A stretch of DNA of 49,367 nt from Enterococcus mundtii (GTDB taxonomy: Bacteria > Bacillota > Bacilli > Lactobacillales > Enterococcaceae), in NCBI RefSeq assembly GCF_002947535.1, contig NZ_PUAP01000033.1, positions 1-49,367 on the forward strand. The letters run 5' to 3'. Below are positions 33,685 through 43,456 of the stretch, one piece after another (within the stretch, counting starts at the first letter, position 1; every line of letters begins with the position of its first letter). The notes below the pieces were generated by a model. It did not search any database. It was not told the DNA's origin and saw only the letters and a list, made by a program, of their open reading frames with translations. A program made the position numbers and the translations under genes.

Positions 33685-34409
33685 AGGTATTGATCACAGC
33701 CGGTGGCACAAGCGAACGAATCGACCAAGTCCGCTCGATCACGAATCATTCGACTGGACGTTTAGGTCAAGCCATCGCAGAAGCCTTTCTTGTTCACGAG
33801 ACTGTGACGATCGACTATGTGACGACACGATCTGCTGTAAAACCTACTGCTTCTAAACTTTTGACGATCCATCTCATTGATTCTACACAAGACTTACTGG
33901 ATACGTTAGAACGATTGATGCAAGATAATACCTATGATGCTATTATCCATAGCATGGCGGTCAGTGATTTTACACCGGCTTTCAGTCTTTCTGAACAACA
34001 GTTTGCTGAGCGCTTGAGTAAAGAGGCATTGACTCCTGACTCACTGCCGTCATGGCTGGCAGAAACAGAACAAACCGCTAGTAAAGAAGCCAAGATTTCA
34101 TCTGATACGGACTATCTCTTTTTGACCTTGAAGAAAACACCAAAGATTATTCGTTCGTTACGCCAATGGCAACCAAATGCTGTCATCGTTGGTTTTAAAT
34201 TATTAGTCGATGTCTCAAAAGAACACTTATTGGACATAGCTAAAAAAAGTTTGATCACCAATCAAACCGATTATATTTTGGCCAACGACTTGACTCAAGT
34301 CAGTGAAACACACCATCATGGCTATTTATTATCTAAAAATGGAGAAGTCATAGAAGCCGATACCAAGCAAGAGATTGCGCAATGTATCGTCACTGCGATT
34401 CTAGAATAA
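33681..34409 (+). CDS. coaB: Phosphopantothenate--cysteine ligase CoaB (standalone)
   Basis: This 242-residue enzyme opens with VLITAGGTSERIDQVRSITN, the hallmark of the CoaB nucleotide-binding fold, and has SMAVSDF and the C-terminal ILANDL motif. It joins cysteine to 4'-phosphopantothenate in coenzyme A synthesis. Streptococci and enterococci keep CoaB and CoaC as separate proteins, as here. It overlaps the gene before by four bases and is followed by coaC after 10 bases. Confidence 0.93.
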   Translation: MKVLITAGGTSERIDQVRSITNHSTGRLGQAIAEAFLVHETVTIDYVTTRSAVKPTASKLLTIHLIDSTQDLLDTLERLMQDNTYDAIIHSMAVSDFTPAFSLSEQQFAERLSKEALTPDSLPSWLAETEQTASKEAKISSDTDYLFLTLKKTPKIIRSLRQWQPNAVIVGFKLLVDVSKEHLLDIAKKSLITNQTDYILANDLTQVSETHHHGYLLSKNGEVIEADTKQEIAQCIVTAILE

Positions 34410-34419
34410 GGAGGAATTC

Positions 34420-34974
34420 ATGATGAAAAAAATCCTATTAGGTGTATCTGGCAGTATCTCTGCTTATAAAAGCGCAGATATCACAAATCAACTGGTCAAA
34501 CTCGGTTATCAAGTCGACGTGATCATGACACAAAGTAGCACCAAATTTATTACACCTTTAACATTGCAATCCCTCTCAAAGCGTGCTGTCCACACGGATG
34601 TCATGCAAGAAAATGATCCTTCAGTCATCAACCATATCGAGCTAGCTAAGCAAGCTGATTTATTTCTGATCGCACCGGCTACCGCGAATATTATCGGAAA
34701 ACTCGCAAATGGTCTAGCGGATGATCTATTGTCCACTGTCGCCATGGCACTATTACCAGAAACACCAAAATTGATTGCACCGGCGATGAATACTAATATG
34801 TACCAACATCCGATCAATCAAAGGAATCTAACGACGTTAAAAGAAATCGGTTATCAAGAGATTGAACCTAGAGAATCCCTCTTAGCTTGTGGCGATTACG
34901 GAAAAGGTGCTTTAGCGGATAACCAAATCATTATCGACCAAGTCACACTTCTGCTGAATCAGAGGTCGGTCTAG
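34420..34974 (+). CDS. coaC: Phosphopantothenoylcysteine decarboxylase CoaC
   Basis: This 184-residue HFCD-family flavoprotein has GVSGSISAYKSADI at the N-terminus, the catalytic His in NHIELAKQAD, PAMNTNMYQHP, and the Cys-containing LLACGDYGKGAL loop. It decarboxylates the product of CoaB. AGGAGG precedes a double ATG; the first is used here. Confidence 0.94.
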   Translation: MMKKILLGVSGSISAYKSADITNQLVKLGYQVDVIMTQSSTKFITPLTLQSLSKRAVHTDVMQENDPSVINHIELAKQADLFLIAPATANIIGKLANGLADDLLSTVAMALLPETPKLIAPAMNTNMYQHPINQRNLTTLKEIGYQEIEPRESLLACGDYGKGALADNQIIIDQVTLLLNQRSV

Positions 34975-34990
34975 TATCTAAGGAGTTATG

Positions 34991-35605
34991 ATGAAAAATA
35001 CCAAGAACTTTACTTTAACTGCTATGTTTTTAGCAATCATGATTTTACTCGCTGTCACACCTCTCGGCTTTATCCCGATTGGTCCGATCAATGCGACAAC
35101 GATGCATATCCCGGTCATCGTCGCTTCGATTGTTTTAGGTCCACGACTAGGTGCGTTTCTAGGTGGCACATTTGGTATGATCAGTCTGATTCGCAGTACG
35201 TTCATACCAACACCCTTGTCTTTTGTTTTCTCACCGTTTATTCCAGTGATCGGCACAGATCAAGGAAGTTGGAAAGCGTTGATCATTGCCTTGATACCAA
35301 GGATCTTGATTGGTGTTGTTCCTTATTTCGTTTATAAAGGCATACAGAAATTGACGAAAAACAAAGTGAATCCACTTTCGTTGTTTCTTGCTGGGATTGC
35401 TGGTTCTCTTGTCAATACGATCTTAGTGATGAACTTGATCTATTTTCTATTCCAACAAGATTATGCACAGGTTCTTGGCACGAATATCAATGCAGTCTAT
35501 TCCGCAGTTTTAGCAGTCATCTTTACTAGTGGCGTGCCAGAAGCAATCGTTGCTGGTTTAGTCACAGCTGCGGTATCTACTGTTTTACTACGAATGATCC
35601 GTTAA
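34991..35605 (+). CDS. panT: ECF transporter S component, probably for pantothenate (PanT-like)
   Basis: This 204-residue integral membrane protein has about six helices and the small-subunit features of ECF transporters (TAMFLAIMILLAVTPLGF; GPRLGAFLGGTFG). Directly downstream of coaB and coaC it is best read as the pantothenate-specific S component, which would use the shared EcfAA'T module encoded elsewhere. The second ATG (34991) has better spacing from AAGGAG than the first (34988). Substrate is inferred from context. Confidence 0.8.
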   Translation: MKNTKNFTLTAMFLAIMILLAVTPLGFIPIGPINATTMHIPVIVASIVLGPRLGAFLGGTFGMISLIRSTFIPTPLSFVFSPFIPVIGTDQGSWKALIIALIPRILIGVVPYFVYKGIQKLTKNKVNPLSLFLAGIAGSLVNTILVMNLIYFLFQQDYAQVLGTNINAVYSAVLAVIFTSGVPEAIVAGLVTAAVSTVLLRMIR

Positions 35606-35619
35606 TGATCGGATGGAAA

Positions 35620-35667
35620 AACCAAAAAAGAGCGATGCGGTATGCTAGCTCTTTTTTGGTTTTTTTG
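35620..35667 (+). terminator. Terminator of the coaBC-panT operon
   Basis: Perfect 14-bp arms (35620-35633 and 35648-35661) are followed by further T residues. The hairpin lies 15 bases after the S component stop. Confidence 0.9.
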
Positions 35668-35748
35668 TCGATAAGTGTTTAGTCCTGAATTTTTTATCTT
35701 TTGGTGTTACCATGATTGATACAGATATGTAGCGAAAGGATGAAGAAA

Positions 35749-36399
35749 ATGAATATTTTTGTAGTAGGAGCAAACGGACAAATTGGACGTCATTTGATCC
35801 AAAAACTCGGAACAACCGAACATCAAGTTTACGCGGGTGTACGAGATGTTGCCAACCAAGCGATTTATGATGAAGAAAATATCGCCTATGTTCCCTTTGA
35901 TTTAACTTGGTCTTCAGAAAAAATGGCGGAAGCCTTTCAAGAGAGTGAACTCGTCATCTTTGCTGCTGGTTCTCAAGGAAAAAATCTTTTGCAAGTTGAT
36001 TTAGACGGCGCAATCAAAACAATGATTGCAGCAGAGCAAGCAAATATCTCTCGTTATTTGATGATCAGTGCGGCTTTTGCGGATAACCGTGAAAAATGGC
36101 CTGAGTCAATGACGGATTATTATATTACCAAATATTATGCAGACGAATGGTTGAAAAATCAGACATCATTAGATTATGTCATACTACAACCTGTAGCTTT
36201 GACGAACGACGATGAGGTCACTTCAATCCAATTGACCAAACCAGACGAAAAACCAGCTCAATCGATTACAAGAAAAACGGTAGCAGAAGTTTTAGCAGCG
36301 TTAGTGGATCAACCAAACATCTCAAAAACAACTGTTGTTCTATCTGAAGGATCAGCTACAGTACCAGATGCAATCAAACAACTTGTTGAGGAGGCTTGA
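35749..36399 (+). CDS. NAD(P)-binding atypical SDR family protein
   Basis: This 216-residue single-domain Rossmann protein has VVGANGQIGRHLIQKL (5-20) and the YYITKYYADEWL stretch of the YwnB/YhfK-type atypical short-chain dehydrogenases. Specific reaction unknown. The ATG at 35749 is chosen because earlier ATGs sit inside the ribosome site. Its stop overlaps the end of the ribosome site of the next gene, so the two form a pair. Confidence 0.85.
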   Translation: MNIFVVGANGQIGRHLIQKLGTTEHQVYAGVRDVANQAIYDEENIAYVPFDLTWSSEKMAEAFQESELVIFAAGSQGKNLLQVDLDGAIKTMIAAEQANISRYLMISAAFADNREKWPESMTDYYITKYYADEWLKNQTSLDYVILQPVALTNDDEVTSIQLTKPDEKPAQSITRKTVAEVLAALVDQPNISKTTVVLSEGSATVPDAIKQLVEEA

Positions 36400-36401
36400 T
36401 C

Positions 36402-37388
36402 ATGCGTGGAATCTCTATGAAACATCCCGGTTCAGCAGATATTTTGACTGAAGTGGATGTCCCTAGACCTATTCCAAAAGCTGGGGAGTTATTGTTAAAA
36501 GTCCACACCGCTGCGGTCAATCGCACGGATATCATGCGTCGCGAAAATACTGCACTCCAAGCGCCTTACCCTATCTTAGGTGTAGAGGTTGCTGGTGAAG
36601 TCATTGAAAATGCAAGTGACCGTTCTGAGTTTTCAACTGGAACGAGAGTCTATGGTTTAGTGAATTTAGGTGGCTACGCAGAATATGCCGTTATCCCAGC
36701 AGATCGCGCGATCATCTTACCTGATTCCCTTGACTACGTATCAGCCGCTGGTATCGCTGAAGTTTTCTTGACTGCCTATCAAACCTTGTATTGGTTAGGA
36801 AAACTCCAAAAAAATGAGACTGTCTTGATCCATGCTGGTGCAAGTGGTGTTGGTACTGCGGCGATCCAATTAGCTAAACAGCATTCGCAGGCACGTGTCA
36901 TCGTTACCGCAGGTTCAGCTGAAAAGTTAACCTTTTGCCAAGAATTAGGCGCAGACGAAGTAATCAACTATAAAACACAAGATTTTGCGGAGGAAGTAAA
37001 AAAGATGACTGATGGGAATGGCGTTGATGTCATCTTAGATTTCGTTGGTGCATCTTATTGGGAAAAAAATCTTGCATCGATCGCCACTGATGGTCGCTGG
37101 GTCTTGATTGGCACACTAGGAGGCACATCAGTTGAATCTCTTGATTTAAGAGTTTTATTACAAAAAAGAATCCAATTGATTGGCACGCTATTGACACCAA
37201 GAAGTGACGAGTACAAAGCAAAACTGACCCAAGAGTTTATGCAAAATATCGATCCTTATTTTGAAAGCGGAGTGATCCGTCCAATCATCGATCGAACCTT
37301 TCCATTATCAGAAGCAAAAGAAGCCCATGAATATATGGAAGCCAACAAAAACGTTGGAAAAATCATTTTGACAGTCAGTGAATCTTAA
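36402..37388 (+). CDS. Quinone oxidoreductase-like MDR protein
   Basis: This 328-residue medium-chain reductase is of the NADPH:quinone reductase type, with HTAAVNRTDIMRRE, GVEVAGEV and NADPH-binding HAGASGVGTAAIQLAKQ; it has no zinc ligands. It is close to PIG3-like quinone reductases. GAGGAGG precedes the ATG at 36402. It is translated right after the SDR gene and probably shares redox or detoxification work with it. Confidence 0.87.
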   Translation: MRGISMKHPGSADILTEVDVPRPIPKAGELLLKVHTAAVNRTDIMRRENTALQAPYPILGVEVAGEVIENASDRSEFSTGTRVYGLVNLGGYAEYAVIPADRAIILPDSLDYVSAAGIAEVFLTAYQTLYWLGKLQKNETVLIHAGASGVGTAAIQLAKQHSQARVIVTAGSAEKLTFCQELGADEVINYKTQDFAEEVKKMTDGNGVDVILDFVGASYWEKNLASIATDGRWVLIGTLGGTSVESLDLRVLLQKRIQLIGTLLTPRSDEYKAKLTQEFMQNIDPYFESGVIRPIIDRTFPLSEAKEAHEYMEANKNVGKIILTVSES

Positions 37389-37426
37389 AAAAAGAACCTA
37401 AGGCATGAGCCTTAGGTTCTCTTTCT
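37386..37426. terminator. Bidirectional terminator
   Basis: AGAACCTAAGGC (37393-37404) and GCCTTAGGTTCT (37409-37420) are perfect arms around ATGA. An A-run lies on the left side and CTTTCT on the right. It serves the convergent quinone reductase and flavoprotein genes. Confidence 0.85.
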
Positions 37427-37442
37427 ATATCATTTTTATCTA

Positions 37443-38954
37443 TTATTGTGCATCTACAAATTTTGCTGCTTGTTGCCCTGCTTGACGTCCAAAAATAATG
37501 ATTTCCGCTACAGAGTTCCCGCCGATGCGGTTTTCACCGTGTAAGCCACCAGTGACTTCACCTGCTGCGTAAAGTCCAGTGATCGGTTGTCCGTCTTTAT
37601 CCACAACTTCTGTGTTCGTATTGATTTTGATTCCACCCATCGTATAGTGGATACCAGGTGCGATTTTGATCGCATAGTAGTTTGGTTTAGACAGATCATG
37701 CTCCATTGCTGTCGTACGACCAAATGCTGTATCGTCTTGATTGGCTACTTCTTCGTTCCATGTTGTTACTGTTTGTGCTAATGTTTCTGCTGGTAAGTTG
37801 ATTTTCTCTGCCAACTCTTCAATCGTCTCACCTGTAGTGACATAGCCTTTTTCATCATAAAACTCAATCGCTGTCGCACGGTCGCGTACCCCTTGGTCAA
37901 AAATCAAATAAGCAGATTTTTCTGGCAACGCAGTGATTGCAGCTGATACTTTGTCTCGCGTATTCATTTCGTTGACGAAACGCTCGCCATCTTGATCGAC
38001 TAAGATCGCTCCTTCGCCACGTACCACTTCTCCAATCAAGAATCCTTCGTCTTGTTGAACCGTTGGATGGATCTGGATCTTATCCATATCGACTGTTTGG
38101 CCGCCTAATTTTTCAATCATCTTGATTCCATCGCCTGTTGATCCCACTTGATTCGTCGTTACATATCCTTCAAGATCCGGACGGTAAGTTTGGATGTATT
38201 CCTCACTCGCACCGAATCCACCAGTTGTAACAACTACAGCCTTACCAGTGATTTCTTTTGGTTCTTCTCCTTGGACTTGGACTGTTACTTGGTTGACTGC
38301 ATCTCCCGTTTTTTGGATATCTGTCACTTCAGTATTCACAAAAATCGGGATTTGACGTTCGTGGACATTTCGTAATAACCCATCGACTAAATAGCCACCA
38401 ATAGCAGAACCATCAGAAGGGCGATGTGTCCGTCTTTCACTCATTCCACCAGTGATCGTCAAATTATCTAATTTAATGCCATTTTCGTCTAACCACTCGA
38501 TTGCAGCAGCCGAATGATCGACAAAATAGCGTAACATTTCTTTATCATTTGTACCGTTCGCACCTGCTAATGTTTCTTCATAAAAGGCGTCGTTCGAATC
38601 AGTGATGCCTTCTTCTTCTTGGAATTTTGTCTCAGATGCGTTCATTCCACTTGAAGACTTTAATGTATTTCCACCAGCAACTGGCATTTTTTCAAAAATC
38701 ACTGGATTCAAGCCTGCATCTTTTGCTTCGATTGCAGCTGCCATACCAGCTCCTCCTCCACCAACGATGATCAAATCATATTCTTCTTTCATCTCAGCAG
38801 GATTTGTGTAAGTTTGAGCAGACGCTCCGGATGATACTTCTGTTGATTCTTTTGTGGAAGAGCTACTGGATGCAGATTCTTTTTCATCAGGCGTACAGGC
38901 ACCTAGGGCAAAAATTGCTGTAACTGTCAGTAACCCTTTAATTGTTTTCTTCAT
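37443..38954 (-). CDS. Exported FAD-dependent reductase, fumarate reductase flavoprotein type, lipoprotein
   Basis: This 503-residue protein has a lipoprotein signal with lipobox LGAC (Cys20) and a Ser/Thr/Glu-rich spacer. An FAD_binding_2 domain begins YDLIIVGGGGAGMAAAIEA (GGGGAG at 65-70) and ends with NRIGGNSVAEIIIFGRQAGQ. It resembles the catalytic subunit of flavocytochrome c fumarate and urocanate reductases. No FMN-binding domain or heme motif is present, so its electron donor must be another protein. It would face the outside of the membrane. AGGAGGACAACT precedes the ATG at 38954. The true acceptor is unknown. Confidence 0.87.
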   Translation of the reverse strand: MKKTIKGLLTVTAIFALGACTPDEKESASSSSSTKESTEVSSGASAQTYTNPAEMKEEYDLIIVGGGGAGMAAAIEAKDAGLNPVIFEKMPVAGGNTLKSSSGMNASETKFQEEEGITDSNDAFYEETLAGANGTNDKEMLRYFVDHSAAAIEWLDENGIKLDNLTITGGMSERRTHRPSDGSAIGGYLVDGLLRNVHERQIPIFVNTEVTDIQKTGDAVNQVTVQVQGEEPKEITGKAVVVTTGGFGASEEYIQTYRPDLEGYVTTNQVGSTGDGIKMIEKLGGQTVDMDKIQIHPTVQQDEGFLIGEVVRGEGAILVDQDGERFVNEMNTRDKVSAAITALPEKSAYLIFDQGVRDRATAIEFYDEKGYVTTGETIEELAEKINLPAETLAQTVTTWNEEVANQDDTAFGRTTAMEHDLSKPNYYAIKIAPGIHYTMGGIKINTNTEVVDKDGQPITGLYAAGEVTGGLHGENRIGGNSVAEIIIFGRQAGQQAAKFVDAQ

Positions 38955-39234
38955 AGTTGTCCTCCTAAAATTTAACACTTATCCCATCATAAGTGATATC
39001 ATTCACAAATTCAACCAACAATTTATTTTTTTCCGACTACTGTTATCTTTTTCTTTTATAAATAACCAATAATATCTCAATTTTTCAAGTTTTCGTTAGT
39101 AACTATCGAAAAACAGCTGAATTTCTTGAATAAATAGCCAAATAAAAAAATTTTTTTCTTTTGATACAAACAGAAGATTTGGGCTTTTTTCATTAGACAA
39201 GTATAATCGATATGAAACACGAAGGAGTTCATTT

Positions 39235-40080
39235 ATGAAAGTTATCAAACATTTTTTTTCCAAAGGAAGTAAGTCTGCTGGGAAGGTCACCCATGCGATT
39301 TATATCATTTTACGTATCATTGTAGTGGTCATGCTAGTGGACCAACTGATCGACCGAAACATGGGGAATATCATGCTCTTATTATTGACGTTATTATTGT
39401 TTGAAATCCCCTATTTACTAGAAAAATTACTAAAGATCCAAATCCCTAACACACTGGAAATCATTATCTTATCCTTTATTTTCAGTGCCACTGTCTTAGG
39501 TGAATTAAGTGACTTTTATGGCTACTTTTCACTATGGGACACAGCTTTACACGCACTGAGCGGCTTTCTCGCTGGCGGTGTTGGCTTTTCTCTTGTCTAC
39601 CTCTTGAACAAAAATACGAAAACAATGAATCTGACTCCATTACTAGTCGCACTAGTGTCATTTTGTTTTTCCATGACTGTCGGTGTATTTTGGGAATTTA
39701 TCGAATTCTCTGCGGATCAAGTCTTACAGATGGATATGCAAAAAGATAATTATGTTGATCAGATCAACAGTGTCAAATTGAGCGAGGATGGCAACACCGT
39801 ATATAAGATCAAAGACATCCAAAAAACAACGGTCACATACAAAGATGACAATGGCAATACCAAAGAGTATGTCATGGCAGACGGGTACTTGGACATCGGG
39901 ATCTTAGATACGATGAAAGACTTATTCGTCAATTTTATCGGAGCCCTTGTTTTCAGCATCTTCGGCTATCTTTATACACAAAACGATTATCGGAAATTTA
40001 CCTTCATCCGAAACTTCATCCCTAGAAGAAAAGGCGTGACTACACGGATGGATACTGCTGGAAATAAACAAAAAAAATAA
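39235..40080 (+). CDS. Membrane protein, DUF2238/YjdF-like
   Basis: This 281-residue protein has about seven predicted membrane helices. It has the family stretches DTALHALSGFLAGG and FCFSMTVGVFWEFIEF, which carry conserved His and Glu, then a polar loop (about 165-220) and a last helix. The function of the family is unknown. GAAGGAG precedes the ATG. Its stop codon lies inside the left arm of a terminator shared with the next gene. Confidence 0.7.
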   Translation: MKVIKHFFSKGSKSAGKVTHAIYIILRIIVVVMLVDQLIDRNMGNIMLLLLTLLLFEIPYLLEKLLKIQIPNTLEIIILSFIFSATVLGELSDFYGYFSLWDTALHALSGFLAGGVGFSLVYLLNKNTKTMNLTPLLVALVSFCFSMTVGVFWEFIEFSADQVLQMDMQKDNYVDQINSVKLSEDGNTVYKIKDIQKTTVTYKDDNGNTKEYVMADGYLDIGILDTMKDLFVNFIGALVFSIFGYLYTQNDYRKFTFIRNFIPRRKGVTTRMDTAGNKQKK

Positions 40081-40111
40081 GGTCGAGCATTTGCTCTTCC
40101 TTATTTTTTTG
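40072..40111. terminator. Bidirectional terminator containing both stop codons
   Basis: AAAAATAAGG (40073-40082) pairs with CCTTATTTTT (40099-40108), with GAGCA/TGCTC inside. The stop of the membrane protein (40078-40080) and of the acetyltransferase (40101-40103) both lie in the arms. Confidence 0.8.
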
Positions 40112-40670
40112 TTTTCGAGGATAAAATCTCTAATACCTTTTGATACTCCGGATTCACACTTCCATCAAATTTTTCAGGGATGAACGTGAAGCCTAAGCTT
40201 TGATAAAGTTTGATAGCTGGGTGACTCCACGTCTGTGTGTGTAAATAGATCGGGCTTTGTGTCGTTACTTGTTGGAAACAACGAAGCACTTCGATCGTCA
40301 AACTTCTGGCGATCCCTTTTCCTTGATGCTCAGGTTTGACCGCTAACCAATGAAAAAGCGGATATTCTTTCTCACGAAGCTTCCACCAAGCAGTGCATGT
40401 AGCAATGCGTTCATTTTGTTCATCGACCACAAAATACATGCGCTTTGCTAGTTCTTCTGGATAAGGGGCAAAAGCTTTTTCAAAGTAAGCCAATGCCTTC
40501 TCCACAGAGTCAAACTCACCGACCGCAGTTTCAATGATAGCCCAATCCTGCTCTGCTCCTGGTTGATAAGTTTCAAAGCGATACTGCTCATTCAAGGGAT
40601 AAGAAGGCAATTCTTCATGAAGTGGCCGTGTCATCCAAATCTCTGCATAGGGCAATTGCTTATCCAACAT
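40101..40670 (-). CDS. GNAT family N-acetyltransferase
   Basis: This 189-residue protein has a GNAT core near the C-terminal half. The acetyl-CoA loop VKPEHQGKGIARSLTIEVL (motif Q-x-x-G-x-G/A) is at about 115-133, then HTQTWSHPAIKLYQSLGF. Substrate unknown. The ATG at 40670 is preferred to the GTG at 40673, which is too close to the ribosome site. It ends in the shared terminator with the convergent membrane-protein gene. Confidence 0.85.
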   Translation of the reverse strand: MLDKQLPYAEIWMTRPLHEELPSYPLNEQYRFETYQPGAEQDWAIIETAVGEFDSVEKALAYFEKAFAPYPEELAKRMYFVVDEQNERIATCTAWWKLREKEYPLFHWLAVKPEHQGKGIARSLTIEVLRCFQQVTTQSPIYLHTQTWSHPAIKLYQSLGFTFIPEKFDGSVNPEYQKVLEILSSKTKK

Positions 40671-40688
40671 CACACCACCTACTTTCTT

Positions 40689-41594
40689 TTAACTTCTTTT
40701 TTCACCAATGATCCGTACTTCTGTTTCTAATGTGACATCAAACTTCTCTTTGATCACCTCTTGGATATGGGCAATCAATTCTGTATAATCAGTCGCTGTT
40801 GCATGATCGATATTGACGATAAAGCCGGCATGTTTTTCTGAGATCTGTGCGCCGCCCCATTTCAAGCCTTGTAATCCTGCTTCTTGGATCAACTGTCCTG
40901 TGAAGTGTCCTACAGGTCGTTTGAAGACACTACCGCATGAGGGATATTCCAATGGCTGTTTCGCTTCACGCAATTCTGTCAATTCGTCCATTCGTCCTTT
41001 GATCATCTCATGATCACCAGGGGTCAATTGGAAACGAGCTTCTAAGACGATGGCATCCATCTTCTGTAATTCACTATGTCGATAAGAAAAGGCCATTTCT
41101 TCATTTGACAGGGTTTGGATCGTCCCATCACTTAATAATAAGTCGACTTCTGCAAATACATCTTTGATCTCACCACCGTAAGCTCCTGCATTCATGTAGA
41201 CTGCACCGCCGATACTTCCAGGAATCCCACAGGCAAATTCAAATCCTGTCAAAGATTCTGCTAAGGCTGCATATGTCGTATCGATCAATTTTGCCCCTGC
41301 TTCTGCAATCACCATCGTGCCTTCTACACGGATCTGATTCATCTCCGTCAACATGATGACTACGCCACGTATCCCACCATCTTGGACGATCAAGTTACTT
41401 GCATTTCCTAATACCAACCACGGCACTTGGTTTTCTCGACAATAATCAACTAACTGCTTGACTTCAGCTTTTGTTTTTGGAAAAGCTAAAACATCTACCG
41501 GTCCACCGGTTTTAGTAAATGTATAATGGCTTAGCGGTTCATCAAGCAACAGATTCAATTCTGGATTTTTTTTAACGATATCTTCTTTATTCAC
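40689..41594 (-). CDS. murB: UDP-N-acetylenolpyruvoylglucosamine reductase MurB
   Basis: This 301-residue peptidoglycan enzyme reduces UDP-GlcNAc-enolpyruvate to UDP-MurNAc with FAD and NADPH. Visible motifs are [38 protein letters not shown], the proton-donor Ser in [10 protein letters not shown], and a C-terminal TEVRIIGE. The GTG at 41594 is favoured because AAGGA lies nine bases ahead and the protein then begins MNKEDIV; an upstream ATG pair at 41627-41630 lacks a ribosome site. Confidence 0.93.
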   Translation of the reverse strand: MNKEDIVKKNPELNLLLDEPLSHYTFTKTGGPVDVLAFPKTKAEVKQLVDYCRENQVPWLVLGNASNLIVQDGGIRGVVIMLTEMNQIRVEGTMVIAEAGAKLIDTTYAALAESLTGFEFACGIPGSIGGAVYMNAGAYGGEIKDVFAEVDLLLSDGTIQTLSNEEMAFSYRHSELQKMDAIVLEARFQLTPGDHEMIKGRMDELTELREAKQPLEYPSCGSVFKRPVGHFTGQLIQEAGLQGLKWGGAQISEKHAGFIVNIDHATATDYTELIAHIQEVIKEKFDVTLETEVRIIGEKRS

Positions 41595-41664
41595 TGAGGA
41601 CTTTCCTTTCTTTTCAAACGTCCCCATCATTCTATCACGCTTAAAACAATCTTGCCAGTTTTGC

Positions 41665-42585
41665 TCAAAGCTGATGACGATAAAGATTATTCAGCATTTC
41701 CTCACAAAGTGCATGGCTCTCATAAATGTTGGTTTGTTTCAACTTTTCATTATTTGGTGTCGGTTGTTGGATTTCTTCAAAAAATCGTTCGACCATTGGC
41801 ACAAAGCCACGTTTACTCAGCGTTGTTTCCCAGTCACCAAATTTTTTCATTTCCACCGTATCTGGTTTACGGATAACTAATTCTGTCAGATCACTCAACT
41901 CGTAGGTTCCTTGTTTACTCGTCACTTGATAAGTTTCAGTATTCGCACCACTTACAAGATCCATCGTCACGATCGCCATTTGGTTCGCGGTTTCAAGTTG
42001 CAACATCGCTACTTCCATAAATCCTTCTTTTTCTCGGATATGGGAAGTTGCTTTGATCAATGGTTCGTCCAATAAATAAACAGCTGTATCCACCAAATGT
42101 AGGAATAGATCGTAAATGACAAAAGCGGTCGTTTCTTTTGCCGCAATGCGATTTTTTTGTAACTGGATCAACCGTTTTTCTGGAATCGCTTTTAATTCTT
42201 CGACCATTGGGGCGAATCGTCGGTTGAAGCCCACCATTAAAATCACTTGGTGTTGTTCTGCCAATTCTTGTAACTCTTGGATTTCTTTCAGGTCGACACT
42301 TAAAGGCTTGTCGATATAAACATGGATATTATGTTCCAAACATTTTTTTGCCAATTGAAAATGGACGCTTGTTGCCGCATGGATCATACATGCTTCGATT
42401 TCCTCTTCAATTAAGTCATCCAGTGACTCATACAAATGAGTAAATCCATAGGTTTTCTTCAGACGATCTTTCGTTACCTGATTACGTGTCGCAAAATAAA
42501 AATCAAACATTCCTTGTTTCTCTGCATATGTGGGTAAATATGCTTTTTCGGCAATATTACCAACCCCTACTACGCCAATTTTCAT
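41665..42585 (-). CDS. Gfo/Idh/MocA family oxidoreductase
   Basis: This 306-residue protein has an N-terminal Rossmann fold ([13 protein letters not shown]), the family Lys motif in [10 protein letters not shown], and a C-terminal alpha/beta substrate domain. Enterococci carry several of these and the substrate cannot be named. GGAGGGAAACC precedes the ATG. It lies upstream of murB with about 70 bases between. Confidence 0.87.
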   Translation of the reverse strand: MKIGVVGVGNIAEKAYLPTYAEKQGMFDFYFATRNQVTKDRLKKTYGFTHLYESLDDLIEEEIEACMIHAATSVHFQLAKKCLEHNIHVYIDKPLSVDLKEIQELQELAEQHQVILMVGFNRRFAPMVEELKAIPEKRLIQLQKNRIAAKETTAFVIYDLFLHLVDTAVYLLDEPLIKATSHIREKEGFMEVAMLQLETANQMAIVTMDLVSGANTETYQVTSKQGTYELSDLTELVIRKPDTVEMKKFGDWETTLSKRGFVPMVERFFEEIQQPTPNNEKLKQTNIYESHALCEEMLNNLYRHQL

Positions 42586-42690
42586 GGTTTCCCTCCTGCT
42601 ATCTGTTATTACTCTTATCTTACACTATTTTTAATAAAAATGAGGTACAATATAATCGCACAGACTTGATAGAAAAAGGAGCGTGTTTTT

Positions 42691-43443
42691 TTGAAACTGA
42701 TTTCGTGGAATGTCAATGGTTTAAGAGCCATCGTCAACAAAAATTTTCTAGAAACATTTAAGGAATTTGATGCGGATTTTTTCTGTCTGCAAGAAACAAA
42801 GTTACAAGAAGGTCAAATCGACTTGGATTTACCAGGTTACCATCAATATTGGAATTATGCGGTCAAAAAAGGCTATTCAGGTACAGCGATCTTTGCCAAA
42901 GAACCTGCATTGAACGTTTCTTATGGAATGGGCATTGATGTCCATGATCAAGAAGGCAGATTGATCACGTTAGAATATCCTGAATTCTACTTAGTGACAT
43001 GCTATACACCAAATTCACAAAATGAATTGAAACGTCTCGATTACCGTTTAGAATGGGAATCTGCTTTTTATGATTATTTAGAAGAGTTGAAAAAACAAAA
43101 ACCGGTGATCGTTTGTGGGGATCTAAATGTCGCCCATGAGAACATCGATTTGAAAAATTGGAAAACCAATCAGAAAAGTGCTGGTTTCTCGATCGAAGAA
43201 CGAAACGCATTGTCCCATTTACTTGATAATGGTTTTGTAGATACTTTCCGTTACTTCTATCCAGAGTTAGAAGGTGTCTATTCTTGGTGGAGTTATCGTT
43301 TCAATGCTCGAAAAAACAATGCAGGTTGGCGTATCGACTATTTCTTGACGAGTGAAGATTTGACACCTCGTTTGGTTGATGCAAAAATCCATACATCGAT
43401 TCTAGGTAGTGACCACTGCCCTGTCGAATTGATTATCAAATAG
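42691..43443 (+). CDS. exoA: Exodeoxyribonuclease III / AP endonuclease
   Basis: This 250-residue enzyme cuts DNA at abasic sites and trims 3' ends. It begins MKLISWNVNGLRAIV and carries the metal-binding Glu in CLQETKLQ, the GDLNVAH motif, GWRIDYFL, and the catalytic SDHCPVEL at the C-terminus. It uses a TTG start, supported by AAAAAGGAGCG nine bases upstream and exact alignment with the family N-terminus. Confidence 0.95.
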   Translation: MKLISWNVNGLRAIVNKNFLETFKEFDADFFCLQETKLQEGQIDLDLPGYHQYWNYAVKKGYSGTAIFAKEPALNVSYGMGIDVHDQEGRLITLEYPEFYLVTCYTPNSQNELKRLDYRLEWESAFYDYLEELKKQKPVIVCGDLNVAHENIDLKNWKTNQKSAGFSIEERNALSHLLDNGFVDTFRYFYPELEGVYSWWSYRFNARKNNAGWRIDYFLTSEDLTPRLVDAKIHTSILGSDHCPVELIIK

Positions 43444-43456
43444 TAAGGATAGCAAC

